Counted from the stretch's first letter, positions 16,408 through 25,015 are shown. The stretch: DNA of 64,000 bases from Ilyomonas sp965199845 (GCA_965199845.1 CBDATZ010000054.1:310001-374000); one strand, 5' to 3'. Notes: a model not told the origin generated them from the sequence alone. Numbers and translations are program-made.

Positions 16408-16902
16408 TTAATTGAGTTTCGCTGCGTCAGCAAGTTCTTTAATATAAGTTTCCTGCTGTGGTTTGTTGTCAAGTTGTTTACGAAGCACTTTTTCAGCCAC
16501 TTCAATCACTAAGTTTCCAACTTTATTTTTTACATCAATAATAGCCGCATTTTTCTGCTGGTCAATGGCGTTTTGCGCATCAGCTACAATTCTGTCATAT
16601 TCAGTTTTGGCTTTGCTTTGCGCATCAGCAATCATTTTGTCACCTGTTTCCTTCGCCTCTTTTATCATGATGGCTCTTTCTTCACGGGCTTTTGCCAGCA
16701 ACGCTTCGTTTTCATTTTTCAAAGCAGCCATTTCAGCTTTTACTTTTTCAGCCGAAGCAATGGCATCAGCAATGTTGGTTTCCCTGTCTTTTAAGCCTTT
16801 CAAAATCGGCGTCCAGGCAAACTTCTTCAATATCACTAAGACAACGATGAACGCAATCAGCGTCCATATCAGCAATCCTAATCCAGGTAGTAACAATTCC
16901 AT
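16408..16902 (-). CDS. atpF: ATP synthase F0 subunit b
   Basis: Peripheral stalk subunit of ATP synthase. The 164-residue protein has one N-terminal membrane helix (about residues 7-27) followed by a long charged Ala/Lys/Glu-rich coiled coil (about 35-150), the standard b-subunit architecture. It lies between atpE (155-bp gap containing a palindrome) and atpH. Confidence 0.96.
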   Translation of the reverse strand: MELLLPGLGLLIWTLIAFIVVLVILKKFAWTPILKGLKDRETNIADAIASAEKVKAEMAALKNENEALLAKAREERAIMIKEAKETGDKMIADAQSKAKTEYDRIVADAQNAIDQQKNAAIIDVKNKVGNLVIEVAEKVLRKQLDNKPQQETYIKELADAAKLN

Positions 16903-16953
16903 GAATACAATTTGAAAATTTATTAATTTGAAAATCTGAAAATGTTGTGATTC

Positions 16954-16980
16954 ATAATTTGAAAATCATTTTCAAATTAT
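16954..16980. repeat. 27-bp palindrome between atpE and atpF
   Basis: Perfect 13-bp arms around a single central C (arm ATAATTTGAAAAT). Two further direct AATTTGAAAAT words lie just upstream at 16909-16940. It is within the atp operon and could form an mRNA hairpin near the atpF start or serve as a protein site. Confidence 0.75.
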
Positions 16981-17057
16981 CAAATTCTTTCATTTTTAAA
17001 TTAAATTACTGCACCCTCTGCCCTGTGCGTCAGGTGCAATAAAAAGTTGCTTCTGTA

Positions 17058-17315
17058 TTAAGGTTTTAATACAGCGAGAATGCCTGCGATTACAGCGAAA
17101 AGGGCAACACCCTCAACGAACGCTGCTGTCAGGATCATGTTTGCACGAATATCGTTAGCTGCTTCCGGCTGGCGGGCAATACTTTCTACTGCACCTTTAC
17201 CAATTTGACCGATACCAATACCGGCGCCAATAGCTGCTAAACCTGCACCGATAGCACCACCTAAGTGTGCTAAAGAATCAGTACTCGTTTGCAACAGAAT
17301 GCTACTTAAAGACAT
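17058..17315 (-). CDS. atpE: ATP synthase F0 subunit c
   Basis: Ring-forming proteolipid that carries ions through F0. The 85-residue hairpin has a Gly-rich first helix (GAGLAAIGAGIGIG, residues 23-36), the polar loop RQPEAAND (48-55) and a second helix with the ion-binding Glu at residue 68 (AAFVEGVAL). Gly, not Ser or Thr, follows that Glu, so sodium-type ligands are absent and proton coupling is more likely. It lies 33 bp after atpB. Confidence 0.97.
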   Translation of the reverse strand: MSLSSILLQTSTDSLAHLGGAIGAGLAAIGAGIGIGQIGKGAVESIARQPEAANDIRANMILTAAFVEGVALFAVIAGILAVLKP

Positions 17316-17348
17316 ATTTGTTGTTTTTATGAATGAAAAAAGTTGATA

Positions 17349-18476
17349 TTAAATGATTACGGCGTCTTCTTTATGGTCGTGCCCGTCATGATGCTCACCT
17401 TCAAAAGCCTGACCGATAAATACAGCAGTCAAATTTGTAAAGATGAACGCCTGGATAAACGCAACCAATATCTCGATAAAATAAATAAAAACGGTAAAAG
17501 CAATAGACACCGGCGCAAAACCCCAACCAGCTACATGACTCATGGCACCGAAAATAAAGATGAGCAAAATAAAACAGGTAATTATAATGTGACCTGCTAC
17601 CATGTTTGCAAACAAACGTATCATTAATGCCGCCGGCTTAATAAATACACCCAGCAATTCTACCGGAATCAAAATGAGTTTTACTAAAAAAGGTACGCCG
17701 GGAGGCCAGAAAATATGTCCCCAATAATGACTGTTTGTGCTGAACAGAATGACCAGCAACGAAACAACAGCCAAAACCAAAGTAAAAGCGATATTGCCCG
17801 TTACGTTTGCCGAACCTGGAATTAACCCAAAAATATTATTGATTAGTATGAAAAAGAAAACCGTAAGTAAATAAGGCATGTATTTCTCATACTTTTTACC
17901 AAGATTTGGTTTGCCCACTTCATCGCGAATAAAAGTAACAACAGGCTCTATCAAATTTTGAACACCGGTTGGCGCAACGTTCGTTCCGTTTTTTTTGTAT
18001 TTACCTGCCGCAGCTAATAATATCCAAAGCAAAATACCAAGTGAAATAAACATTTGTACTACGTTACGTGTAAGGCTTACATCATACACTTTTACGTTTT
18101 CGTCAACTTTACCAGCCGCATCAATCGCTACAATTTTGCCTTCTTCATTTTTATAACCGTTGTAAATGCCGTGACTATCATGATCGTGAAAGCGACCATA
18201 AGAGAAAGCATCGAGTCCACGTTCTTTTGAATACAAAATCACAGGTAACGGAACAGAAACTTCGTGATCTTCGCCATCGCTGCCTTTATAAGAAAAGAAA
18301 TGAAATTCATGAGCATCCATAATGTGCTCCATAATTACTTTAGCCGGATCGAAAGTTCCTTCTTTAGCTGTTTTTGTTGTATCTAAAGTTTCCTGTGCAA
18401 AAGTGTTATTGAAAGCAAACAATAAGAAAATGCTGAAAGTCGCTACCAGTAAGAGTTTCAAGCTTTTACAGCTCAT
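17349..18476 (-). CDS. atpB: ATP synthase F0 subunit a
   Basis: Proton-channel subunit of ATP synthase, first gene of the operon. At 375 residues it is longer than the E. coli form (271). An N-terminal signal-like segment (residues 1-28, ending TFAQ) precedes a roughly 115-residue extracytoplasmic domain rich in His, Asp and Gly, and five to six membrane helices follow. The essential Arg is in MIRLFANMVAGH. The C-terminus is His-rich (EGEHHDGHDHKED). Such extended a-subunits are usual in Bacteroidetes. Confidence 0.96.
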   Translation of the reverse strand: MSCKSLKLLLVATFSIFLLFAFNNTFAQETLDTTKTAKEGTFDPAKVIMEHIMDAHEFHFFSYKGSDGEDHEVSVPLPVILYSKERGLDAFSYGRFHDHDSHGIYNGYKNEEGKIVAIDAAGKVDENVKVYDVSLTRNVVQMFISLGILLWILLAAAGKYKKNGTNVAPTGVQNLIEPVVTFIRDEVGKPNLGKKYEKYMPYLLTVFFFILINNIFGLIPGSANVTGNIAFTLVLAVVSLLVILFSTNSHYWGHIFWPPGVPFLVKLILIPVELLGVFIKPAALMIRLFANMVAGHIIITCFILLIFIFGAMSHVAGWGFAPVSIAFTVFIYFIEILVAFIQAFIFTNLTAVFIGQAFEGEHHDGHDHKEDAVII

Positions 18477-18496
18477 ACTTATCCCTAAATTTTGCG

Positions 18497-18504
18497 CAAA
18501 TATA
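18497..18504 (-). promoter_or_regulatory. Putative -7 box of the atp operon
   Basis: On the minus strand TATATTTG, followed by CGC. Transcription would start about 14 nt before atpB. A TTTG at 18520-18523 is a candidate -33 element with somewhat short spacing (15 nt). Confidence 0.55.
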
Positions 18505-18596
18505 CGCAGTTGTGCCTAACAAACAGGTTACGGAAGATGGAAATTGGAAAACAAATTTCCTGCGATAGTTTTGCCAATACAAATACATATCAAACT

Positions 18597-19061
18597 ATGA
18601 TAACACTAAAGGAAGGTGATAAAGCGCCTGCATTTGCAGCCAAAGATCAAAACGACAAGGATATATCTTTAAATGAATTCAGCGGGAAAAAAGTGGTTCT
18701 TTATTTTTATCCGAAAGACGATACGCCGGGCTGCACGGCGCAAGCCTGCAACCTGCGCGACAATTATTCGCAGCTTTTACAAGAAGGTTATGCCGTAATC
18801 GGCGTGAGCGCTGATGATGTAAAAAGTCATAAAAAGTTTGAAACAAAATTCAACCTGCCGTTTCCTCTGGTTGCCGATGCAAACCAGGTAATTTCACAGG
18901 AATATGGCGTTTGGGGCGAAAAACAAATGTTTGGCAAGAAATACATGGGTATAAATCGAACTACTTTTTTAATTGATGAAACCGGCATGATTAAAAAAAT
19001 TATTGACAAACCTGACACGGAAAATCAAACTGAACAGGTTATGAAAGCGTGGGTTGAATAA
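18597..19061 (+). CDS. bcp: Thioredoxin-dependent peroxiredoxin (Bcp/PrxQ)
   Basis: Reduces hydrogen peroxide and organic hydroperoxides using thioredoxin. From the ATG at 18597 the protein is 154 residues, the normal BCP length. The longer frame to 18492 adds 35 residues with no family likeness. The active site DDTPGCTAQACNLRD carries the peroxidatic Cys46 and a resolving Cys51 five residues on, the atypical two-Cys PrxQ pattern. It is divergent from the atp operon. Confidence 0.95.
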   Translation: MITLKEGDKAPAFAAKDQNDKDISLNEFSGKKVVLYFYPKDDTPGCTAQACNLRDNYSQLLQEGYAVIGVSADDVKSHKKFETKFNLPFPLVADANQVISQEYGVWGEKQMFGKKYMGINRTTFLIDETGMIKKIIDKPDTENQTEQVMKAWVE

Positions 19062-19080
19062 AAAAATAATTTAAATATTT

Positions 19081-19112
19081 AAACCGCGAAGAATTTAAAT
19101 TCTTCGTGGTTT
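19081..19112. terminator. Bidirectional terminator between bcp and a hydrolase gene
   Basis: 16-bp stem with one G-T mismatch (19081-19096 with 19097-19112), ending in T-rich sequence on the plus strand and A-rich on the left. It separates two convergent genes. Confidence 0.8.
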
Positions 19113-19116
19113 TGTT

Positions 19117-19776
19117 TTAGTTGCTGTTTAACTCTGTTATTTTCTTTATTAAAATCTTACTTATAATCTCTGCTTTATCATAAACCATCAAATGTCCGCC
19201 ACCAGCAATTTTTATATCAGCTTTTGTTTTGTTGATGGAAAAAATATGGTCATTTGTTCCGTGAATATGAATCAAGCCTGGAGGTCTTTCTGTATTTTTC
19301 CAGTTTAGTATTTCATGAATTGACCATTTTAAAAAGCTGGCTGATGTATCTGTAATGATTTGCTTGAGCAATCTTTTTTCTTCTTTCGCTTTTACTCCAA
19401 AGTACCAGTAAGTAAAAAGGTAAACTTTATTTAATAAAAATTCAGGTATAATCTTGTCAAACTTTAATTTTCCAAATAGTTTAAAATCAAGAGGTAACTC
19501 CTGCTTTGTTGCAATGCTGGAAATAAGAATTGTGAGTTTGGGTTGAACAATTTTATTTAATTCTACGGCTACAATACCACCAAAAGAAAGACCGACAAGA
19601 ATAAAATTCTGCTTTGTATCAATGTATTTAGAAAATCTTTTACAATAAGAAGCCAAGCTTTCATTTTGCAAAGGTGTTATCCATTCAAGGTGCTGAATAT
19701 TCCAATTCTGCGGTAATACTAATTTCTGAAAAGCGCGTTTATCTGCGCCTAATCCACTTATGAAATAGACTGTCAT
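19117..19776 (-). CDS. Alpha/beta hydrolase
   Basis: 219-residue alpha/beta hydrolase. The nucleophile elbow GLSFGG (Ser near residue 64) sits in LVGLSFGGIVAVEL. The acid region HGTNDHIFSI (near 173) and a C-terminal GGGHLMVYDKA supply the probable Asp and His, so the catalytic triad looks complete. There is no signal peptide. Small size and lack of a lid domain fit the carboxylesterase/YqjL-like group. Substrate unknown. It converges with bcp. Confidence 0.8.
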   Translation of the reverse strand: MTVYFISGLGADKRAFQKLVLPQNWNIQHLEWITPLQNESLASYCKRFSKYIDTKQNFILVGLSFGGIVAVELNKIVQPKLTILISSIATKQELPLDFKLFGKLKFDKIIPEFLLNKVYLFTYWYFGVKAKEEKRLLKQIITDTSASFLKWSIHEILNWKNTERPPGLIHIHGTNDHIFSINKTKADIKIAGGGHLMVYDKAEIISKILIKKITELNSN

Positions 19777-19785
19777 AATACAAAA

Positions 19786-19820
19786 AATAAAGGCTTACAA
19801 AATTAATACAAGCCTTTATT
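19786..19820 (-). terminator. Terminator of sppA
   Basis: 11-bp perfect stem (19786-19796 with 19810-19820), loop of 13 nt, with T-rich sequence on the minus-strand side. It lies between the sppA stop codon (19835) and the next gene on the same strand. Confidence 0.75.
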
Positions 19821-19834
19821 TGAAAGTTCTTTTA

Positions 19835-21598
19835 TTACCTCACTTCCATCATAAACGGCAATCGTGCCTGCGGCACGTTAAACATATCCTGAACGCTTTT
19901 CAGTTTCATCAGCATATCATACGTCGGTTTTCCAACCTGTTCTTCAATCGCTTTGGTGCTGGCTTTGGTACTTCTGTCAGCATACCTGTCAAGCAATTCT
20001 TCAAAATAACTTTTTTGTTCGGGATATTCTTTGGTATAGTAATCACTTGTTTTAGCCATGCGCGCGGCGCAGGAAATAGCGTCCTGCAAAGTGCCGGTTT
20101 TGTCAACAATTCCAACCGGAATGCCACGCGCGCCAGCCCAAACTCTACCTTGCGCAATGCTGTCTATATAAGCTGTATCGCGCTTGCGACCCGTTGCCAC
20201 GCGAGATACAAACGTATTGTAAGTCGTATCAATATTCGCCTGTACAAAATGTTGTTCCGGTATGGTAAGCGGGCGGCTTACAGTCATCATATCGGCATAA
20301 GGCGCTGTTTTTACACCATCGAACGTAATACCTAATTTATCTTTAAAGAAAGATTGCATGTTGGGAATAACGGTAAACACGCCGATAGAACCGGTGATAG
20401 TTCCGGCATCGGCATAAATGCTATCGGCAGCGCAGGAAATATAATAGCCGCCGGAAGCCGCGTAATCGCCCATGCTTACTACAACCGGTTTTACTTTGCG
20501 GGCAAGCTGTATCTCGTGCCAGATAACATCGCTGGCAAGTGCGCTTCCGCCGGGAGAATTTACTCGAAATACAATGGCTTTTACCTCATCATCCAAACGA
20601 AGCTTGCGAATGAGGCTTTTATAATCATCGCTGGCAATCTGGCCTTTTTGTCCTTTTCCGCCAACAATATCGCCTTGCGCGTACAATACAGCAATACGAC
20701 TGCCGGATGATTTGGTATAATCAACCGCATCGGCATATTTTCCTAACATAATAAAATTGATTTTGGCTTTTGCATCTTCGTGCAGAATCTGCAGCCATTC
20801 GGTTTTAACATCGTTATCATATTTTAAACCGTCTATCAAATGATATTTCAATGCATCGTTAGGTGTTTGAATGGCGCCAGTATTTGCCAGGTTATGAAGT
20901 TGCGCTGTATCTATATTCTTGGCTCTGGAAGCTTGCTGTAAAATCAAACTATACAAATCGCCCAGCCATACATTGGTTTGCAGCTTGTTTGGCTCAGTCA
21001 TTTGTGTAGCGCGAAGTGGTTCAGTTGCGCTTTTAAATTTACCGGCATAAAAAATCTGTGGCTGAATTTCTAACCGGTCAAGAAGATTTTTAATAAAATA
21101 CAAATCAACAGAAAGTCCGTTCCATTCCAATCCACCGGCAGGATGAACATATACTTTGCCGGCAGCCGAAGCTACATAATACGCTTTCTGGCTCATGGTT
21201 TCGCCATACGCCATTACGGTTTTGCCACTGGCTTTAAAATCGTCAATCGCTTTTATCAATTCTTCGCTGGTAGCATAACCGTTGGGATTGTCTTCCGCTT
21301 TTATCAGCAGCCCTTTAATGGCAGAATCGCTTTTTGCATAATGTAAAAGACGAACTACATCGTACAAACCCGGCACGTCGCCGGAGGCATCGCCGGTAAA
21401 AGAACTGATCGGGTTGTGATCGCCCTGTTCGTTATATGTTTTGCTCAAATCGAGTACCAGAACGCCTTTTGCGCCTAAGCTTGGCTTGGCGGGCGTTGCG
21501 GCTGAGCTTATAATGATAACACCAATCACAACAAACAAAAGGGTAAAAATGACTAAGGCTAACAGCGATGCAAAGAATATTTTAAAGAATGATCTCAT
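19835..21598 (-). CDS. sppA: Signal peptide peptidase SppA, 67K type
   Basis: Membrane-anchored serine protease that degrades cleaved signal peptides. From the ATG at 21598 the protein is 587 residues with an N-terminal membrane anchor (about residues 8-28), then two tandem S49 domains. The catalytic Lys is in AGKFKSATEP of the first domain, and the nucleophile Ser in GDYAASGGYYIS of the second, the E. coli-type arrangement. The frame continues 27 codons upstream into folK without likeness. Start codons of sppA and folK are only 18 bp apart on opposite strands. Confidence 0.93.
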   Translation of the reverse strand: MRSFFKIFFASLLALVIFTLLFVVIGVIIISSAATPAKPSLGAKGVLVLDLSKTYNEQGDHNPISSFTGDASGDVPGLYDVVRLLHYAKSDSAIKGLLIKAEDNPNGYATSEELIKAIDDFKASGKTVMAYGETMSQKAYYVASAAGKVYVHPAGGLEWNGLSVDLYFIKNLLDRLEIQPQIFYAGKFKSATEPLRATQMTEPNKLQTNVWLGDLYSLILQQASRAKNIDTAQLHNLANTGAIQTPNDALKYHLIDGLKYDNDVKTEWLQILHEDAKAKINFIMLGKYADAVDYTKSSGSRIAVLYAQGDIVGGKGQKGQIASDDYKSLIRKLRLDDEVKAIVFRVNSPGGSALASDVIWHEIQLARKVKPVVVSMGDYAASGGYYISCAADSIYADAGTITGSIGVFTVIPNMQSFFKDKLGITFDGVKTAPYADMMTVSRPLTIPEQHFVQANIDTTYNTFVSRVATGRKRDTAYIDSIAQGRVWAGARGIPVGIVDKTGTLQDAISCAARMAKTSDYYTKEYPEQKSYFEELLDRYADRSTKASTKAIEEQVGKPTYDMLMKLKSVQDMFNVPQARLPFMMEVR

Positions 21599-21616
21599 AC
21601 ATAGATATTTGAAAGA

Positions 21617-22105
21617 ATGAATACCGTTTATGTGCTTGCCGGCAGTAACCTGGGCAACCGGCTGGCAAGGCTGCAACAAGCCGCAAATGTAATGGAAGAA
21701 ATGTGCGGCAACATCATTGCCCGCTCTTCTGTTTACGAAACGGCTGCCTGGGGTTTTACAGATCAGCCTTCTTTTTACAACCAGGCATTTTCTATCAATA
21801 CAACATTATTACCTGCACAATTTATGCAAACATTGCTGAACATCGAAAATAGTATGGGGCGAGCGCGCACAATAAAAATGGGTCCGCGTACAATTGACCT
21901 GGATATATTATTAATTGATGATTTGGTGATAGATACAGAGTTGCTGAGAGTGCCGCATCCTTATTTACCACATCGAAGATTTGCATTGATGCCTTTGGCA
22001 GAAATTGCCGGAGATAAAATGCATCCTGTTCTGGATAAAACAATACAAGAATTGCTGGAAGAATGTAAAGATGAGTTGGAAGTGAAAAGATTGTTGGTTG
22101 AATGA
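21617..22105 (+). CDS. folK: HPPK, 2-amino-4-hydroxy-6-hydroxymethyldihydropteridine diphosphokinase
   Basis: Transfers pyrophosphate from ATP to 6-hydroxymethyl-7,8-dihydropterin in folate synthesis. The 162-residue protein begins with the canonical VYVLAGSNLGNR and has the HPPK signature GPRTIDLDILL near residue 91, with the metal-binding Asp pair. C-terminal PHPYLPHRRFALMPLAEI is also typical. It is transcribed divergently from sppA with almost no intergenic space. Confidence 0.96.
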   Translation: MNTVYVLAGSNLGNRLARLQQAANVMEEMCGNIIARSSVYETAAWGFTDQPSFYNQAFSINTTLLPAQFMQTLLNIENSMGRARTIKMGPRTIDLDILLIDDLVIDTELLRVPHPYLPHRRFALMPLAEIAGDKMHPVLDKTIQELLEECKDELEVKRLLVE

Positions 22106-22210
22106 ATGGTTGAACCACGAAAGCTGGAAGGGAAGAAGTAGCACAAAGGAAGTTGGGTTTCTTTATTTATGTTTTATATTCTTTCACAATTTAAGAGCGG
22201 TTTCAATAAA

Positions 22211-22241
22211 AAGGCGCAGCTTATTGGTAAGACTGCGCTTT
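22211..22241. terminator. Hairpin between convergent folK and a secreted-protein gene
   Basis: Stem GCGCAG/CTGCGC extended by A/T pairs (22211-22219 with 22233-22241), 13-nt loop. It probably ends transcription for one or both convergent genes. Confidence 0.55.
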
Positions 22242-22260
22242 GCTTTATAAAGGAAATATT

Positions 22261-22851
22261 TTATTGAACTAATTTGGCGACTTGCTGTAAAGGAATTGTA
22301 TTTGCTAAGGCAGTGATTTTCGAATCTGTTATGTTCTTTCCGGTAAATGTAATTAAAGAATTACCCAGCGGAAGTTGTATTGTATAATCAGTTTGACCAT
22401 TGCCATTATCCTGTTTATCCAATTGTCCTTTGTAACCCTGCACTTTTATAATTTTATGATTGCCGTTACTCATCATACCGCCAATGAGCGGTGTGTTTAA
22501 AAAAGCATTTAAGGTAGATACCAGCGGCGAATTACCAATAATAGAAAGATCAACTTGGCTGCTGTCGCCGTAACTGCGGTGAATGGTTGTACCAATCATA
22601 CCCACATTTGAGGAAACATTGTCGTCTTTGGTCTTAGCTGCGTACGTATCCATCTTGGCTGGTAACAAAGCCAGCACTTCTTTACCAATAATTATATCAA
22701 TTTCCTGCATTGCCTGCAGCAGCGCAAAATGCGCATCTTCTAATTTGCCTGACGAATACGCTTTTTTTGCCGTGGATATATCAGTAGAAAAATTTTGTGA
22801 GATACCCGATAGTGTTATCATCACACAAATAAATAAGAATATACTTTTCAT
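22261..22851 (-). CDS. Secreted protein of unknown function, paralogue A
   Basis: 196 residues with a signal peptide (MKSIFLFICVMITLSGISQ). I recognise no named family. It shares its layout with the next gene upstream: a helical block of the form AKKAYSSGKLEDA...LLQAM, then IDIIIGKEVLALLP, and a C-terminal beta-rich region with VQGYKGQL, LPLGNSLITF and a closing helix. Compared with its neighbour it lacks the Asn/Ser-rich linker. The pair is 21 bp apart on one strand and probably forms one operon from a tandem duplication. A periplasmic role is likely. Confidence 0.7.
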   Translation of the reverse strand: MKSIFLFICVMITLSGISQNFSTDISTAKKAYSSGKLEDAHFALLQAMQEIDIIIGKEVLALLPAKMDTYAAKTKDDNVSSNVGMIGTTIHRSYGDSSQVDLSIIGNSPLVSTLNAFLNTPLIGGMMSNGNHKIIKVQGYKGQLDKQDNGNGQTDYTIQLPLGNSLITFTGKNITDSKITALANTIPLQQVAKLVQ

Positions 22852-22872
22852 GATAAGATGTTTATGAAGTCA

Positions 22873-23655
22873 TTATTGTTCGCCCAGCATTTTTTTAATG
22901 CCGTCTATGTCAAATGAATTGGCAGCGCTCATAACAGCCGCTTCGTTACTAAAGTTTACACATTCCCAAACAATCAGTGAGCTTTGGCCTAAAGGAACCA
23001 GCAACGAATAACCTTTGTTGTCATCATACGTAATAACGGCTTTATAACCTTTTACTTTGGTTTGTTTTGTATTCTGGTTATCGCCGTTGCTGCTTGTTTG
23101 CATGTAAGCACCGTTATTAAAATACATGTTTACAAAACCGGAATAAAAAGAATTGTTGCCAATGGTTACGGTCATTTGCTGATCGTCTTTTTTATAAACA
23201 CTTTGAATGGTAAGATTGTTCCAGCCCCATTGCGTGCTCATTACTTTATTCTGCATTGTATCTTTTTGCAAGCCGCTTACCGTTTGGGGTAATGATAACA
23301 AAACCTGTTTGCCAATCTGCAACTCGATACTCATTAAAGCTTGCTGAATTGAATAACGCGCATCGCTGTAATTACCGGCTGTCTGCGATTTTTCGGCATC
23401 AGCAATTTGTTCTTGTACATCGGGCGGTTGTGTGTTGGTTAAGCCGCCGCCTTTTTTGTTTACGGGCGCACCTGAATTTGTATTGCTGTTATCAGATGAC
23501 GTGTTGTTTGTATTGTTTGAATTGGAAGAATTTCCGGTTACTCCGTTTACTGCGTTATTTACTTTGTCTTTTAATTTCTTGAGCAATTGTGCCTGGCTGA
23601 CATTTACTAAAAAGATACAAGCAAGCAGTAACAGCAAGCTTTTGGGTACATACAT
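22873..23655 (-). CDS. Secreted protein of unknown function, paralogue B
   Basis: 260 residues with a signal peptide (ending NVSQAQ). A low-complexity Asn/Ser/Thr linker (about residues 40-70) follows, then the same domain as paralogue A: AEKSQTAGNYSDA, IELQIGKQVLLSLP, VKGYKAVI and VPLGQSSLIVW. The N-terminal LLKKLKDKVNNAVNGV is amphipathic. I recognise no family. First gene of the two-gene unit, 21 bp before paralogue A. Confidence 0.7.
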   Translation of the reverse strand: MYVPKSLLLLLACIFLVNVSQAQLLKKLKDKVNNAVNGVTGNSSNSNNTNNTSSDNSNTNSGAPVNKKGGGLTNTQPPDVQEQIADAEKSQTAGNYSDARYSIQQALMSIELQIGKQVLLSLPQTVSGLQKDTMQNKVMSTQWGWNNLTIQSVYKKDDQQMTVTIGNNSFYSGFVNMYFNNGAYMQTSSNGDNQNTKQTKVKGYKAVITYDDNKGYSLLVPLGQSSLIVWECVNFSNEAAVMSAANSFDIDGIKKMLGEQ

Positions 23656-23808
23656 AAACGTTAGATTTTTGGATGTGAAATTATTAATTTGCTAATTACT
23701 TATTAGAAATATTTTCTATTTACAGAAGAAAATTTTATACATCTTTTTCTTTGTAAATTTTTCATGTCTTTAGTCGTCAGCTTTGTTCTAACAGGAAACA
23801 AATGAAGT

Positions 23809-24450
23809 TTATTGATTTTGGTGTGATGAAAAAAGAAAATTCCAGGCTTGGTTTATAGAAGATAAAATATTGCCTTCACTTTTTATATTTAAAGCAGGCA
23901 GCGATTCTTTTTTACGGCAGTTCTGTGTTTCATTTTTATTTCCAAAAGAATTGATGGTTGCAGCCGCTTTAAATTTTGACAAACTTTCGCAGTTTACTTT
24001 ATAACACATGGTACCGCCCGTGCCAATACCTGCGAGATAAATTCTGTCTGCATCACAATGATATTGTTGCACAAAGAAATTAATCATGATGCTAATGAAT
24101 GAAATATCGTTTATAGAATCTTTGCCGCTCCTGTTAATATTCCAATGACCGGTAATCGCGTCCGGATACATAACAACGCAATCTAAAGAATCTGCTTTTT
24201 TGTGAAGAACATCGCCATACTTCTTAATTACGTTTGTCGCGTTACTTTTTTCATCATGCAAAAAAATGAGGAGCGGATAAGAATCGAACCTGCCATAGTT
24301 TGCAGGCATATAATAAGTCAGGTTTCGCGGTGTTTCGTCAATAATAAAATTGCTGGTATAAATACCTTGCGGCTTTAAAGAATCGTATTGGCAATAGCTG
24401 CGCAAAAAACCGAATGCAAAAAGAAGAACAAATAACAGGCAACCTTTCAT
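23809..24450 (-). CDS. PHB-depolymerase/LpqC-like secreted protein lacking the catalytic Ser
   Basis: 213-residue secreted protein (signal peptide to about residue 20) resembling LpqC/polyhydroxybutyrate-depolymerase-type esterases: YYMPANY, PLLIFLHD, VVMYPDAITGHWN, and DADRIYLAG before the elbow. In the family the elbow is GxSxGG; here it reads GIGTGG, with Gly143 where the nucleophile Ser should be. The usual HGTxDPxVPY acid loop is also absent, and the C-terminus is short. The reading frame is otherwise clean. It is probably a non-catalytic descendant (binding role) rather than an esterase. Confidence 0.7.
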   Translation of the reverse strand: MKGCLLFVLLFAFGFLRSYCQYDSLKPQGIYTSNFIIDETPRNLTYYMPANYGRFDSYPLLIFLHDEKSNATNVIKKYGDVLHKKADSLDCVVMYPDAITGHWNINRSGKDSINDISFISIMINFFVQQYHCDADRIYLAGIGTGGTMCYKVNCESLSKFKAAATINSFGNKNETQNCRKKESLPALNIKSEGNILSSINQAWNFLFSSHQNQ

Positions 24451-24556
24451 TATATATTAATGGAATATTCGTGTAGTAATAAAACAAAGCCTTTGCCCGA
24501 TTCATTGTTTTAGTTTTTATTTTAAGATAAAATAACAGATGATAACTATAATTTCT

Positions 24557-24588
24557 TTTGGATAGAAACGTAAATGCTTTTACCTTCG
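24557..24588 (+). promoter_or_regulatory. Putative promoter of rplS
   Basis: TTTG at 24557-24560, a 20-nt spacer, then TACCTTCG at 24581-24588 followed by CCGTCC. The -7 box departs from TAnnTTTG by one T to C change. Transcription would start about 16 nt before the rplS ATG. Confidence 0.6.
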
Positions 24589-24610
24589 CCGTCCTTTAAA
24601 ATGTAAAGCT

Positions 24611-24964
24611 ATGCAAGCAGCAGTGCAATTTGTACACGAGCAACTGACCGCTAAAAAGCAGTTTCCGAAGTTCAAAGCGGGTGACAATGTTACCGTTAAT
24701 TATAAAATTATAGAAGGTGGTAAAGAACGTATCCAGGGTTTTCGTGGCGACGTTGTAAAAATCCAGGGAGAAGGTTCAACTTCTACCTTTACAGTTCGCA
24801 AAATTTCTGACAGTATTGGTGTAGAAAGAATATTTCCCTTTTTCTCGCCAAATATTGATTCTATTTTACTGAATAAAGTAGGTAAAGTTCGTCGTGCTAA
24901 ATTGTATTACCTGCGCGAACGCAGTGGTAAAAGCGCGAGAATTAAAGAAAGAAGAATTAAATAA
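24611..24964 (+). CDS. rplS: 50S ribosomal protein L19
   Basis: Ribosomal protein at the 30S-50S interface. The 117-residue protein has FKAGDNVTVNYKI, the RIQGFRGDVVKIQGEG strand-loop block and the signature VGVERIFPFFSP-like segment (IGVERIFPFFSPNIDSI), then the basic tail RRAKLYYLRERSGKSARIKE. Complete and of normal length. It has its own promoter and a strong terminator, so it is probably monocistronic rather than in the rpsP-rimM-trmD-rplS order known elsewhere. Confidence 0.98.
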   Translation: MQAAVQFVHEQLTAKKQFPKFKAGDNVTVNYKIIEGGKERIQGFRGDVVKIQGEGSTSTFTVRKISDSIGVERIFPFFSPNIDSILLNKVGKVRRAKLYYLRERSGKSARIKERRIK

Positions 24965-24985
24965 GAGATTGTATTTGACAGAAAG

Positions 24986-25015
24986 AAAAAGCAGGAGAAA
25001 GTTCTTCTGCTTTTT
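24986..25015 (+). terminator. Terminator of rplS
   Basis: 14-bp stem with one G-T pair (24986-24999 with 25002-25015) followed by T residues. It starts 21 bp after the stop codon. Confidence 0.85.

Noticed and set aside
18492..18596. N-terminal extension of the peroxiredoxin
   Set aside because: No homology to the BCP family and the ATG at 18597 matches the usual start.
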